This document shows positions 1 to 8,388 of a stretch of 64,000 nt of DNA, one piece after another; positions within the stretch are counted from its first letter, which is position 1; each line of letters opens with the position of its first letter. The notes under the pieces were generated by a model, which did no database searches, was not told where the DNA came from, and saw nothing but the letters and a program-made list of their open reading frames with translations. This DNA comes from CAYYNP01 sp964472545 (GTDB lineage: Bacteria > Planctomycetota > Planctomycetia > Pirellulales > Thermoguttaceae), in the NCBI GenBank assembly GCA_964472545.1, contig CAYYNP010000002.1, positions 1 through 64,000 of the forward strand. The letters are read 5' to 3'. Position numbers and translations under genes: made by a program.

Positions 1-838
1 TTCGCTCCTGCGCCTGCAACTTCTTTTCCGCGAAGTACATCCGATGACATACCCGCTTGTTGAACTTCCGTTTCTCCCAGCGGCGGGGCACCTTCAGCGC
101 GTTGTGCTCGGCGATGCGGCGTTCGATGTAGTCGCTGACGTCGTCCCAACTCCAGCCGTGGGCGTCACGAACGCGAACGATCTCTTGACCGATGCGGCGC
201 TGTTCGAGATCGATAGCCAGCCGCTTCGCGCCCGGCTTGCCAACGATCTTGGCCCCGTAGGGGGCTCGGCCTATCGGACGGCCTTCTTCTCGTGCCCGTT
301 CGTTGGCGCCGCGGACGCGCTCGCTCTTCAGGCCGCTCTCCAACTCGGCGAAGGCGGCAACCATTGTGGCAAGTAGCCGGCCGATTGCCGTGCTCATGTC
401 GATGCGGAAGTTGACGAAGTGGATCGCGACACCCAAGTCCTCCCACATCTTGTGCATGGCCAGGAAGTCAGCCGTGTTGCGGAAGGCACGATCCAACGTG
501 GGGAAGATCACGTGGTCGCCACGCCGCAGACGCGAGTTCAACTCCATCCCGCCGGGCCGTTCGAGCAATGGGTGGACGTAGGCCGACACGCTCTTGTCCT
601 CCAACCAACCACCCCACTGGAGGCCCTCGTGATCGTGTTTGATCAACGCGAAGTACCGCTCGCACTGGATCTTCTGGGCCTTCAGCCCCAATCCGGACTT
701 CTCGCTCTTCGGATCGGAACAACGCCGGTATGCGAAGGCCATCGGCGGCCGAGGCTCGGGCTCGCTATCGCGGACCAGTTGTTCGACTTGGTGGTCAGTT
801 GTGTCGGGGGTTACTGGCGGCATGGTTCTTCCCGGCAT
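1..838 (-). CDS. Serine recombinase (resolvase/invertase family), C-terminus cut by window edge
   Basis: The frame is open through the left edge, giving about 279 residues. The N-terminus after about 30 residues reads AYRRCSDPKSEKSGLGLKAQ, matching the resolvase catalytic-serine segment. It is followed by a PTLDRAFRNTADFL segment (resolvase LDR motif) and MVAAFAELESGLKSERVRGA, the long E helix of the family. A GRPIGRAPYGAK segment begins the C-terminal DNA-binding part, as in resolvases with extended C-termini. The start chosen at 838 has AAGGAGA about 11 nt upstream; an in-frame ATG at 823 is an alternative. It is the second recombinase of the element, besides the tyrosine integrase, and may act as a resolvase or a second integrase. 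Confidence 0.85.
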   Translation of the reverse strand, partial: MPGRTMPPVTPDTTDHQVEQLVRDSEPEPRPPMAFAYRRCSDPKSEKSGLGLKAQKIQCERYFALIKHDHEGLQWGGWLEDKSVSAYVHPLLERPGGMELNSRLRRGDHVIFPTLDRAFRNTADFLAMHKMWEDLGVAIHFVNFRIDMSTAIGRLLATMVAAFAELESGLKSERVRGANERAREEGRPIGRAPYGAKIVGKPGAKRLAIDLEQRRIGQEIVRVRDAHGWSWDDVSDYIERRIAEHNALKVPRRWEKRKFNKRVCHRMYFAEKKLQAQER

Positions 839-982
839 GGTGTCTTCCTGGTCTCCTTCGCAGTAGCAGAAGAGCCCGGCGGCGGCCGGTCGGAACGGAG
901 ACTGAGATCCCACCGGCACATCAGTGAACCCCTTCACCTAGCCGCCGAGCGTGTGTTGTCTTTCTGGCATTCGTCCATCGAT

Positions 983-2281
983 TCAGTCATGCAGCATCAC
1001 CTTGCTTGCCCAGGAAGGAACGGGATAACGCTCCGGCGGTTGTTCCGTGAGACACGCCACGACCCTTGGCCTCACGGGCGTTGTCGGCCAGCCGGTCCAG
1101 CCGTCGGTGACGACCACCATCGCATCGGGCGCAGGCTTCTGATCGCAAGCTTCGCAGATCAGCCGGGTCATGTTCGTGCCGCCGCCGCCCGCCAGCGTGA
1201 CTTGATCGGGCCGGAATACCGTTTGGACCGACTGGGCGCACGTGTCGCCGGTCAGCACCCGAATCCTCCCCGATGGCAAGCTCCGCAGTCCACGCTCGAC
1301 CACGCCCAGCGCCTTGGCCAGTTCCTTGGCGCTCATCGATCCGGACGTGTCAATCAGCACGTCGACCCAGGGCACCGGCTGAATCGGGGCCGGCATCCGC
1401 ATTCCGCCCGGCGGCTGGCGCCTCGGCATCTTCCGCCACGTGTAATCGCCCCTACCGGTCGTCGCAGTCACGGCGTACTTCACCGCCGCATGAAGCTGCT
1501 TGAACGGGTCCACTTTCGGACGTAGCGTCTCCTCGGCAAGCCGAGCCAAGCGGCCGGGCACGTCGCCGCGGTGCTTGCGGTGATACTCGTCGGTCTTCTC
1601 GGCCACGTCGCGTTCTAGGATCTGCTGATCGTAGTCGCTCATTCCCTCAGCCGCACCGTCTTCACCGGGCGGAGGGTCGTCCCAGGGACGTTGCACGCCG
1701 TCGGCACCACTGCCGCCGGAGCCCTTGCCGGGCTGCGGCTGCTCGTCTGCGTCACCGTCACCCTGATCTTCACCGTCACATTCCTGGGGCTGCTTGTCCT
1801 GATCCTCTTCCCGCTGCGCCAGCAGCTCGTAGTACGCCTCCACCGTGAGGTTCTCGTCGAATCCATAGTGCTCTGGCAAGAGCGCGTCCTCAGGGACCGG
1901 CAGCCGAAGTGTATCGCTGCCGGTTTCGTTGCTGGTCGTGCAACGGACGTCCCGTAGCGTCTGGTTCACCGCCAGATCGGCCGCGATGTTCCAGCGGTCC
2001 TGCTCCGCCTTGGAGAAGTTCTCGCCTATGTGAGCCTTGAACCGCGCGTGGTGCCGCAGCAGGACGTGCATGTCCTCGTGCAGGATGATGAACGCCGCCT
2101 CGTCCATCGTGTACTCATCGAACACGGCCGGGTCGTAGTAGATCCTCATGTGTGGGTCGACGCCCATCGTGCCCAGCCCCGGTCGCTCGACCGGGATCAG
2201 GCTGACGACGTGGCTGTAGACGTAGGGCATGTACCGGCTGGTCCGCAAACGGGCCTCGGTAAATCCGTAGGTTTTGGTCAT
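983..2281 (-). CDS. VWA-like / putative metallopeptidase protein (DUF2201 type), partner of a MoxR ATPase
   Basis: 432 residues. The N-terminal region carries FIILHEDMHVLLRHH near residue 90, an HExxH-like zinc-metallopeptidase motif (HEDMH). An acidic, low-complexity linker (Glu/Asp/Gln/Gly-rich) covers roughly residues 165-225. The C-terminal domain near residue 310 reads WVDVLIDTSGSMS, the MIDAS motif DxSxS of VWA-like domains. This order matches proteins annotated DUF2201 (peptidase-like domain plus VWA-like domain). The gene starts 17 bp after the stop of the MoxR-like ATPase gene and has a GGAGG site, so the two are co-expressed. MoxR-VWA pairs generally act as chaperone-like remodelling machines; the target here is unknown. 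Confidence 0.8.
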   Translation of the reverse strand: MTKTYGFTEARLRTSRYMPYVYSHVVSLIPVERPGLGTMGVDPHMRIYYDPAVFDEYTMDEAAFIILHEDMHVLLRHHARFKAHIGENFSKAEQDRWNIAADLAVNQTLRDVRCTTSNETGSDTLRLPVPEDALLPEHYGFDENLTVEAYYELLAQREEDQDKQPQECDGEDQGDGDADEQPQPGKGSGGSGADGVQRPWDDPPPGEDGAAEGMSDYDQQILERDVAEKTDEYHRKHRGDVPGRLARLAEETLRPKVDPFKQLHAAVKYAVTATTGRGDYTWRKMPRRQPPGGMRMPAPIQPVPWVDVLIDTSGSMSAKELAKALGVVERGLRSLPSGRIRVLTGDTCAQSVQTVFRPDQVTLAGGGGTNMTRLICEACDQKPAPDAMVVVTDGWTGWPTTPVRPRVVACLTEQPPERYPVPSWASKVMLHD

Positions 2282-2298
2282 CTGTCAGCCTCCTGGGG

Positions 2299-3444
2299 TT
2301 ACCACACCAGAGCTTGCGCCACCTTCGGCGCCATCACCTCTCTGAAGTAGGTCGACGTCTTCGCATCTTTGGGCATCGCTCGGACAAACGGCCTGATCGC
2401 ACTGCCCAGGGTCACGTCGAGCGCCTTCTTTGACGTCGCCTCGAAGACGGCCATCCCGGCCTCCCAGCGGGGCGTGGTCTTGCTGTTGATGACCGCTTGG
2501 GCCACACCGGACAGCATGGCCATCACCTTGTCCGGCCGATCGGGGTGGTGGTAGTTCATCTCCCGGCCGTTGTCCTGCGCGGCCGTCGCTTCGGCCAGCA
2601 GTTCCTCCGGATCGGGCAAGTCGAGCGACTCCTCCCAGCGGCTGTACTCGACGGCCAAGGCGTCGCCCACCAGCCCACTGGTCAGTTGCAGTTCGACGCC
2701 CGGCTCGGCACCGATAGCCCGGCAAGCTGCCTTGCAGCGGATGACGTAGTCCCAGGTCCGCGGGCTGGCCCAAGGACCGGCCTGGCTGGCCTGCTCCTCG
2801 GGAAACTGAGTGAGGCGCCCGGGCAGATGCTTGTGAAACGCCGCCACCATTCCGCCGACCGTGCCGATGTAGTCCCGCCAGTTGTCCGGCAGCTTGGGAA
2901 ACGTCGGCTCGGCGAACTGAAGCCCGTTGGCGTAGCCGGCCAAGATGGCGTCGACCGGCGCTTCCCATTTGTGATGGAAGAGCCGGTTGGCCATCGCGGC
3001 TTCAAGTTCGATGCCGTTGGCCGCTTGCTCGGGCGGATTGCAGGCAGAGAGGATCCAAGTGTCCTCAGGCAGTTCCAAGTCACCCACCACCTTCTCGGCC
3101 AACACGCGCAGCAGGGCCGACTGCACCGACGGGGGACAGGTGGTCAGTTCGTCCATGAACACGATCCACTTATCGCCGCTCTCGCAGCAGTCCGCCGCCC
3201 ACTGCGGAGGGATCAGCTTCATCACGCTACGCGACGATCCGTTGACGCCCACTTCACCCGGATACGGGTACCCGCCGATGTCGGCCGGGTCTCGGATGCT
3301 ACCGATCAGCGTGTAGACTTTGCGTTCCATCGCCTTGGCGAAGGCGTACACGCTCCGGGTCTTGGCAATGCCCGGCATGCCTATCGCAAGCGGTGGCACG
3401 CCGGTCTGGGCACATATCCAGTAGGCTTCGTTGGTTGAGGTCAT
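2299..3444 (-). CDS. MoxR-like AAA+ ATPase
   Basis: 381 residues. A Walker A motif GMPGIAKT lies close to the N-terminus (about residues 22-30), Walker B VFMDELT near residue 97, and a sensor segment ILSACNPPE near residue 130. The short N-terminus and the DELT Walker B suit the MoxR clade of AAA+ proteins. The GGAGA site is 5 nt before the ATG. The gene sits immediately upstream of the VWA-like protein, the classical partner of MoxR ATPases. Such pairs are known for inserting cofactors or remodelling protein complexes. Which element process it serves (replication, defence or host interaction) cannot be told from sequence alone. Confidence 0.85.
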   Translation of the reverse strand: MTSTNEAYWICAQTGVPPLAIGMPGIAKTRSVYAFAKAMERKVYTLIGSIRDPADIGGYPYPGEVGVNGSSRSVMKLIPPQWAADCCESGDKWIVFMDELTTCPPSVQSALLRVLAEKVVGDLELPEDTWILSACNPPEQAANGIELEAAMANRLFHHKWEAPVDAILAGYANGLQFAEPTFPKLPDNWRDYIGTVGGMVAAFHKHLPGRLTQFPEEQASQAGPWASPRTWDYVIRCKAACRAIGAEPGVELQLTSGLVGDALAVEYSRWEESLDLPDPEELLAEATAAQDNGREMNYHHPDRPDKVMAMLSGVAQAVINSKTTPRWEAGMAVFEATSKKALDVTLGSAIRPFVRAMPKDAKTSTYFREVMAPKVAQALVW

Positions 3445-3532
3445 TTGTGTCTCCAGGGCTGGGGAAGAGTTGGGGGCAAGTTCTCGCCGCCGGCGCGACT
3501 CACCGGGATGACGCTATGGGGAGTCCGCACGG

Positions 3533-4384
3533 TCAAACTCCCATCGTTTGCAGCGCCGCCAGCGCTACCGCCTGCTCGACGGCGCTGACTGTCTCGTGAA
3601 GCTGCGAAAGCGTGTCGTCCAGAATGCCCTCGTACTCCTTGATCCGGCTGTGCAGCTCGGCCCCCTTCTTCTTCCGCGTCTGAAGCGCTTCTTCACCCAG
3701 CCCGCCGCCGGCCACATCTTCGGCGATTTCCTTGGCTGCTTCGGAGACCTCCCGGGTGATCGCGTCACGCACCGCACGCACGGCCTGATCGTCCATCAGC
3801 GTCCGCAGCAGGTAGACCTTGTTCCTCTCGCCGCCCACGCCCGCACGTTCGATTGCCTGGCCCACTTGGGCCCAGCCGGCCACGGCCTCCTCGGGAATCC
3901 AGTAGATGCCGCCCGTGGGACGCAACGCCACGCCGCGGTAGTGCTCGACGATCTTCACCAGCGCCTGACCGACGGCGGCGCCGGTCAGTACGTTCTTGAA
4001 GTGTTCGAACTGACCTTGGAGTGCAGCCGCGTCGGCGTATCCCCAATCAACTTGGATCTGGCCCGAGTCGTTGACCAGGGCGCCAAAATCGGTTGTGTAG
4101 GCGTTGCGATCTTCGCCCCGCTCCACGTCGACCACCTCGAAACCGTTCTTTCGCTTCTTGCGGCGCTGCACGATCTTCACTCGGCCATTACGCTTGGTCG
4201 CCCCATTGCTGACGTCGCAGTGGGTCTTCAGCGCCTGGAACAGCGCCGAGTCGTCAGTCCTGGCTGGCGGCTGGAAGGACGACAGCCCCAACCTATCCAA
4301 CTCGGCGAACAGGGCCTGGCGATCCGTGTCGCCAATGCTCCAGTAGACCACCGCGCCGGACGCGCTACGGTAGGTTTCGTTCAT
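3533..4384 (-). CDS. Element protein of unknown function, helical C-terminus
   Basis: 283 residues from the chosen ATG at 4384, which has AAGGAGA 8 nt upstream; an in-frame ATG at 4423 lacks a good site. I do not recognise a family with certainty. The middle holds a basic RRKKRKNG stretch near residue 77. The segment ALRPTGGIYWIPEEAVAGW lies around residue 160. The last 80 residues are rich in Glu, Lys and Ala with heptad-like spacing, suggesting a coiled coil. It is flanked by the MoxR ATPase gene (88 bp downstream) and overlaps a 62-codon gene by about 20 nt, so it belongs to the ATPase operon. Confidence 0.7.
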   Translation of the reverse strand: MNETYRSASGAVVYWSIGDTDRQALFAELDRLGLSSFQPPARTDDSALFQALKTHCDVSNGATKRNGRVKIVQRRKKRKNGFEVVDVERGEDRNAYTTDFGALVNDSGQIQVDWGYADAAALQGQFEHFKNVLTGAAVGQALVKIVEHYRGVALRPTGGIYWIPEEAVAGWAQVGQAIERAGVGGERNKVYLLRTLMDDQAVRAVRDAITREVSEAAKEIAEDVAGGGLGEEALQTRKKKGAELHSRIKEYEGILDDTLSQLHETVSAVEQAVALAALQTMGV

Positions 4385-4553
4385 CGTCGGTCTCCTTGGG
4401 AAGGGGTGTCCCGTCGGTCTCAAACAAATCGAGTTGCCCGGCCAGGCAGTTCAGCCCGGCAAACAGCACGCCCTGCTTCGTAGGCTCGGGCTCCTCGCCA
4501 CGCCACGATTCGTGGGGCGGAGAGTCGTCTTGGAGTTGGAGGAGATCAGTCAC
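4365..4553 (-). CDS. Small acidic hypothetical protein (62 aa)
   Basis: The GTG start overlaps the TGA of the upstream ATPase gene by 4 nt (GTGA), a usual sign of translational coupling. Its 3' end overlaps the next gene by about 20 nt. The protein is acidic and Leu/Pro-rich (MTDLLQLQDDSPPHESW at the N-terminus) with no recognised domain. Position and coupling are the only support that it is expressed. Confidence 0.5.
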   Translation of the reverse strand: MTDLLQLQDDSPPHESWRGEEPEPTKQGVLFAGLNCLAGQLDLFETDGTPLPKETDDERNLP

Positions 4554-5206
4554 ACCGCAACCTCTCTCTGCGCCAGATTCAGATGCTCCGCCATCAAATC
4601 GAGGGCCAGGCGCATCGAGAACTCATCCCCATCCCAGCCCCACGACTGCCAGCCGCAGGGCAAGTCCAGCCCGCCGGTCTCACGTTGCCAGATGGCCGCA
4701 AGACGCTCGACGCACGCCTCGGCGAACGGACCGCCGGCACCGAAGTGGTACGTGCGGAAGCGGTGACGCAGGGCCTTTTCCAGCCGGCTGGCGTCGTTGC
4801 TGGTGGCGACCACGATCGTGTGGTAGCGGCCCAGCTTCCGCTCGAAGGCGTCTTTGCATAGCCGTTGGCACTGGCGGCTCAGTTCCTCGAGCTCCTCGAT
4901 CACCAGCACGTGCCAGCCGCCGGGGGCCCGAAAGCGAAAGGGCGTCGTCGGCCCGAACCAGTGGCGGACCTGCTCGGCGTTGAAGTCGGCACCGCAAACG
5001 GTGTAGACCGTCTCGAACATCGGGCCGCTGTAGCAGCCCAGCTCGTTGGCCAGGGCGAAGGCCGTGGTCGTCTTGCCGCAACCGGTGGGGCCCTCCAGTA
5101 GGACGCAACAGGATTCGGGGGCCGCCGCCAGGGCCTTCAGGGGACGCAGCGGCTGCCCGACGATCCGCTCAAGGCGATTCGGGCGGTAGCGCTCGTGAAG
5201 TTGCAT
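4550..5206 (-). CDS. AAA+ ATPase, clamp-loader/RuvB-like
   Basis: 218 residues. The N-terminus (YRPNRLERIVGQ) matches the 'YRPxxFxxhhGQ' box of clamp-loader subunits. Walker A is GPTGCGKTT near residue 40. The Walker B position reads VLVIEELEELS, with EE instead of the usual DE, and ATSNDASRLEKALRHRF resembles sensor 1 followed by the arginine-finger SRC-like region. At 218 residues it is shorter than DnaX or RFC, stopping after the lid. The start has AAGGAGA 6 nt upstream. It likely supports element replication or loads a partner, but a role with the downstream MoxR/VWA genes is equally possible. Confidence 0.75.
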   Translation of the reverse strand: MQLHERYRPNRLERIVGQPLRPLKALAAAPESCCVLLEGPTGCGKTTTAFALANELGCYSGPMFETVYTVCGADFNAEQVRHWFGPTTPFRFRAPGGWHVLVIEELEELSRQCQRLCKDAFERKLGRYHTIVVATSNDASRLEKALRHRFRTYHFGAGGPFAEACVERLAAIWQRETGGLDLPCGWQSWGWDGDEFSMRLALDLMAEHLNLAQREVAV

Positions 5207-5251
5207 TTCAGTCTCCTTGGGGTTGGGGGTTCACAGGGGCCCGCTCCGTCA

Positions 5252-5271
5252 GCGCCTGCCGCAACAGGCGC
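5252..5271. repeat. Small hairpin between element genes
   Basis: GCGCCTG, a 6-nt loop, then CAGGCGC: a 7-bp perfect GC-rich stem in the 164-bp gap between the ATPase gene and the Cys-rich gene. No T-tract follows on either strand, so an intrinsic terminator is not clear. Confidence 0.4.
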
Positions 5272-5370
5272 CTCAGGGCCGGGTCCCTAGTCCGGCTTCC
5301 CTTCCCACTTCGCGATGGTTCGCTATGGGCTATCTCTCTCCAAAGGGCCTGCTGGCGGCACTGCTTAGTC

Positions 5371-5745
5371 TCAGCCTTCCCAGTGCTCCGGCACGTCGCC
5401 GTTGGCCAGGTAGTGGACGCAGTCCACGCAGACCTCGAAATGGACTATCGCGCAGGAGCACATCCGGTCGGACGCGAGCCCGTGGGACACGAACCGGTGT
5501 CCAGCAAGCCGGCTCCCACAACACTCACAAGGCACGCGAGAGAATCGGGGGTCATCCACAATCGACTCATCCGCAAGGGCCGCCTTGAACTGCTCGGGGC
5601 TCAACTCGGGGTGTTTATCCAGGCAGACCGGGCAGTCGCACCGAAGGCCAATCGCCGTGGCCAGTCGACTCACGGAAACGCCTAACCGGCGAAGCCCGGC
5701 CAAGACGGCTTCGTCAAACGGGATCAAGGTTGGGGTCTCTGGCAT
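5371..5745 (-). CDS. Small Cys-rich protein, probable zinc-binding
   Basis: 124 residues from the ATG at 5745, chosen because GCAGGAGAT precedes it at 7-nt spacing. Cysteines come in pairs: CDCPVC near residue 40, PCECCG near residue 75, then MCSC and VCVDC with intervening histidines. This is the pattern of a zinc-ribbon or treble-clef fold. No named family was recognised. It lies in the element's small-gene run. Confidence 0.6.
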   Translation of the reverse strand: MPETPTLIPFDEAVLAGLRRLGVSVSRLATAIGLRCDCPVCLDKHPELSPEQFKAALADESIVDDPRFSRVPCECCGSRLAGHRFVSHGLASDRMCSCAIVHFEVCVDCVHYLANGDVPEHWEG

Positions 5746-6371
5746 AGTCCGATCTCCTGCGAAAGGGGTTACTGGCGGCACTCGTCAACGTGTACAACCC
5801 ATTCCCCCACGGCCCGCAATCGCGACCCCCAGCAGGCCCTCGAAATCAGGGCCACACCGGCAGCGCACGCCCCCACGAACCGGCCGACTGGCGGCATTAC
5901 CGGCCCGTTACGGCAGCGCACGCCGGCCGAACCGGTTGCGGAGGCCCTCTTGCGCCGCGCAGCCGCAACGCACGGCCAACATCAGTGGCGGCTCTCGCCA
6001 ACCGAATTGACGCAGCCACCGAAGCGCTGGCGGCACTGTCTAACGCAGACGGGCCACGCCCGGCGCAAAACCAAAGCGAGGACCAGCCCGTAGCCCCAGG
6101 GTAGCGATTGGGGCGTTACCCCCAGCGCAGTGCGCAGCGGGGTCCGGGGGATGCAGGTTGTAGGGCTGGCCAAACCGCGTCGGCCGCAGTGCTCCGAGGG
6201 TTGCGTGAAACGTGCCCAAATCGTTGCGAGGATGGCCCGTGTGTGCGTTGCGGCGGTCGGCCCGAGTCTCGGGCCCAACCACCCCGCAAAACGCCACGCA
6301 CGGCCCAAGAACGACGCAACCCCCCGCAACTCGAAAATCGCAGGGGGTCGTGTCGGCCTTGCAGTCGATGG
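5746..6371. other. 626-bp non-coding stretch with short direct repeats
   Basis: No convincing minus-strand start with a GGAGA site is present. The stretch contains repeated GGCAGCGCACGC-type words (5857-5870 and 5910-5923, with a weaker copy near 5958). It also contains three copies of CTGGCGGCA (5772, 5888, 6027). It could hold regulatory or replication sites; nothing more specific is seen. Confidence 0.5.
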
Positions 6372-6542
6372 CTACGCGGTAGCCAACCGTTCGCGCTCCG
6401 CCGCCTCAATGGCGGCATCCAGGTCGTCGTCGTTCCACACGTCGGTGATGAACGGCCGAGGTGGGGCATCGGGGTCGTCTGCAACCGCATGGCGACCGTC
6501 AACGGCAGCCGCAACGATCTGGGCAAGGTGAAACAGGGACAT
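6372..6542 (-). CDS. Very small acidic hypothetical protein (56 aa)
   Basis: ATG at 6542 preceded by CCGGAGATGACCG, the same type of ribosome site as the neighbouring element genes. The stop is TAG at 6372. The product begins MSLFHLAQIVAAAVDGRH, has an acidic centre (NDDDLDAAIEAAERE) and is predicted helical. No family recognised. The well-placed ribosome site and the same strand as its neighbours support it. Confidence 0.5.
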   Translation of the reverse strand: MSLFHLAQIVAAAVDGRHAVADDPDAPPRPFITDVWNDDDLDAAIEAAERERLATA

Positions 6543-6617
6543 CGGTCATCTCCGGGGAAAGGGAAGGGACACTGCCTCGGGCTACTCCTCCCAGTAGCCC
6601 GGTGCAGTAGCCCTGCC

Positions 6618-7103
6618 CTACGCCGCCACCGGTTCGGGCGTTTCGGCCGGCGCCGCCCGGTTGTCGACCACCCGCTCCGCCAAGGCGATCACGGCATCGA
6701 GCGCAGCTTCTCGATGCACGTTCAACGTGTCCCGGTCCTTGCAAGCCAAGGTGCGGCAGTAGGGATGCTCCACCGTCTTCCCAGCGGTGTCCTTGCGCTT
6801 CGCCACACCCTCCATCGGTGTGTCGAGGTGCTTCTGCACGAATTCATCGAGTTGGGCGAAGTGCGCTACCAACCGGTAGAGGCCCTCCGGATAGAGATTC
6901 AACGGGAATCGACCAAACCCACGAATCACGCACCCGCCCTTTTCGCCCACCTTGGCCGTTACGCTGCCGAGGGTGGCCGGCTTGCGCTGGCGGCTTTCGG
7001 TCCACGCGACCATTTCGGCTGGGGTCACCTTGCCGGCAACCAGCATGTTGGCAGCCTCAAGGGTAGTGGCGTTGGTCAAACATTCGGGGATAGCAACGGA
7101 CAT
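6618..7103 (-). CDS. Element protein of unknown function (161 aa)
   Basis: The start at 7103 (MSVAIPECLTNATTLEAA) has GAGGAGA 5 nt upstream; the frame is open further upstream without a good site. The segment GEKGGCVIRGFGRFPLNLYPEGLYRL around residues 52-80 looks like a compact globular core, and the C-terminal half is helical. I cannot assign a family or function. It precedes the 56-codon gene and follows a 75-codon gene in the same orientation, so it is part of a small-protein operon fed from the 7.4-8.4 kb region. Confidence 0.6.
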   Translation of the reverse strand: MSVAIPECLTNATTLEAANMLVAGKVTPAEMVAWTESRQRKPATLGSVTAKVGEKGGCVIRGFGRFPLNLYPEGLYRLVAHFAQLDEFVQKHLDTPMEGVAKRKDTAGKTVEHPYCRTLACKDRDTLNVHREAALDAVIALAERVVDNRAAPAETPEPVAA

Positions 7104-7158
7104 GGGAATCTCCTCGGGTAGGAAGGGTAAAGGGAACCTCAATCTCAGTGGCATAGAG

Positions 7159-7386
7159 CTACGGCAAGCACTCGGCGGCATGCAGTAGCAGGTCGTGCCC
7201 CTCAGCCGGCGAGTACGTTCCGTCGGCCACGCCGTAGACAATGGGGATCGCGCTGGCGGCACTCACTCCCATAGGACGGAACTGCAAGCACTCCGCCGGC
7301 GACCGTTCGCCAAGAGCAAGCTCTTCGAGTTGGGCGAGCGTACTCGGCGGGGTTGCCGTAGAGTCGGCGGATGATGACAATGCCAT
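7159..7386 (-). CDS. Small hypothetical protein (75 aa), first gene of the left operon
   Basis: The ATG at 7386 has TTGGAGGA about 8 nt upstream. The product starts MALSSSADSTATPPSTLAQ and includes a GERSPAECLQFRPMG segment; no family recognised. It is the first gene after the 1-kb intergenic region, so any promoter for the left-hand genes should lie just upstream. Confidence 0.5.
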   Translation of the reverse strand: MALSSSADSTATPPSTLAQLEELALGERSPAECLQFRPMGVSAASAIPIVYGVADGTYSPAEGHDLLLHAAECLP

Positions 7387-8388
7387 CGTGCAATCCTCCA
7401 ACGAAGGGTTGTGCCGCGGCCGGGGACGTCCTACCGTCGCCCGGCCATTCTCATGCCCCCGTGGCCGCCGAACCCAGCCCGTGGTCGCAACCGCGGGGCC
7501 GCCGATTCGCCCGGCCGTGGTCATTTTACGGGCCGCTTTTTCGCCAATCAGGTCAGACGAAATTCACCTGATCCGATACCGCCGCCCACGTGGCCAAACC
7601 CGTCCTGTCGAGGGGCAGAATCCAAGAAATCGAACTGGACACTTGGTTTTCAATAATCGGCCCCACCTAGAAGAATGGGTTCCGGTTGTTATGGGTTGGG
7701 GGCGAGTTATTCAATGAGACTGTGGGATTCAAGCCTATGGGTTGTGGCCATACAGTACGATACGGTGGGAACTCAGTATAAGTGGGGGGCTGACTCTTTG
7801 AATTGGCGGCGCCGGCCCCCCCGGCCAAAAACGCAACCGCCCCGCACAACGCAAATCGTTTGCATGAAATGACTTACAGCGATATTCTGAGGCAATTCGC
7901 GGTGTTGCCGCGTGCGCGCGCGTCCCCTTTCCCAATGGCATTGGGTAGGCCCCCCCGGGTCCCCCTTTGGCCGCCGTTTCTCTTCTATGTTCCGAGGTTG
8001 GAATCTAAGCGCTCATTTGCCTGGCAAGATAGGTAGTTTGGTGCGTTCTAAACCCACGGCCTCTGGCCGTGCGATCCTGAGAGACTCTGCCACTCTGGTT
8101 GCCGTTCCTGCCGCTGCAAGCCGCCGCAGGCGTTCGGAAGCAGCATCTCGTCAAGCCGTTTGCGGTAGGTCGACTCGGTCGTCGTCATCGAGCCCCGTTA
8201 CGGCGAAAGCAGTGCATTTCCTGCACTCGCCAAGGCTTTGGCGGTTGGCGAGTGTGTGGCGGCCCATCTGCCAAGGGCTTGGCGAGTGAACTAAGTGAAC
8301 ATGGTGAACCAAATCCCACCCCTCTGTGCCATTGCACTTCTTGACTTCAACCCGTTACAGACGCGTAGCGGGATTTGATTCACGAAGT
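7387..8388. other. 1-kb intergenic region of the element: candidate promoter and origin region
   Basis: There is no well-supported gene. A 46-codon minus-strand frame at 8048-8188 lacks a good ribosome site. The stretch 7660-7900 is less GC-rich than its surroundings, and 8226-8401 is dense in inverted repeats. It separates the replication gene block from the small-gene block, both on the minus strand, so it should carry at least the promoter for the latter. An origin is possible but unproven. Confidence 0.5.
8226..8286. repeat. CTCGCCAA / TTGGCGAG inverted repeats
   Basis: CTCGCCAAG at 8226-8234 is matched by TTGGCGAG at 8245-8252 and again by the full CTTGGCGAG at 8278-8286. This gives two alternative hairpins. 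It lies just beside the GTGAAC repeat block. Confidence 0.6.

Noticed and set aside
419..1525. Plus-strand 368-codon frame opposite the serine recombinase and VWA genes
   Set aside because: The recombinase and VWA proteins on the minus strand have clear motifs; this frame has none.
6108..7121. Plus-strand 337-codon frame in the element
   Set aside because: It has no homology I recognise, is Arg-rich and runs antisense to minus-strand genes with good ribosome sites.
8048..8188. 46-codon minus-strand frame in the origin-like region
   Set aside because: No ribosome site and no family; left as non-coding.
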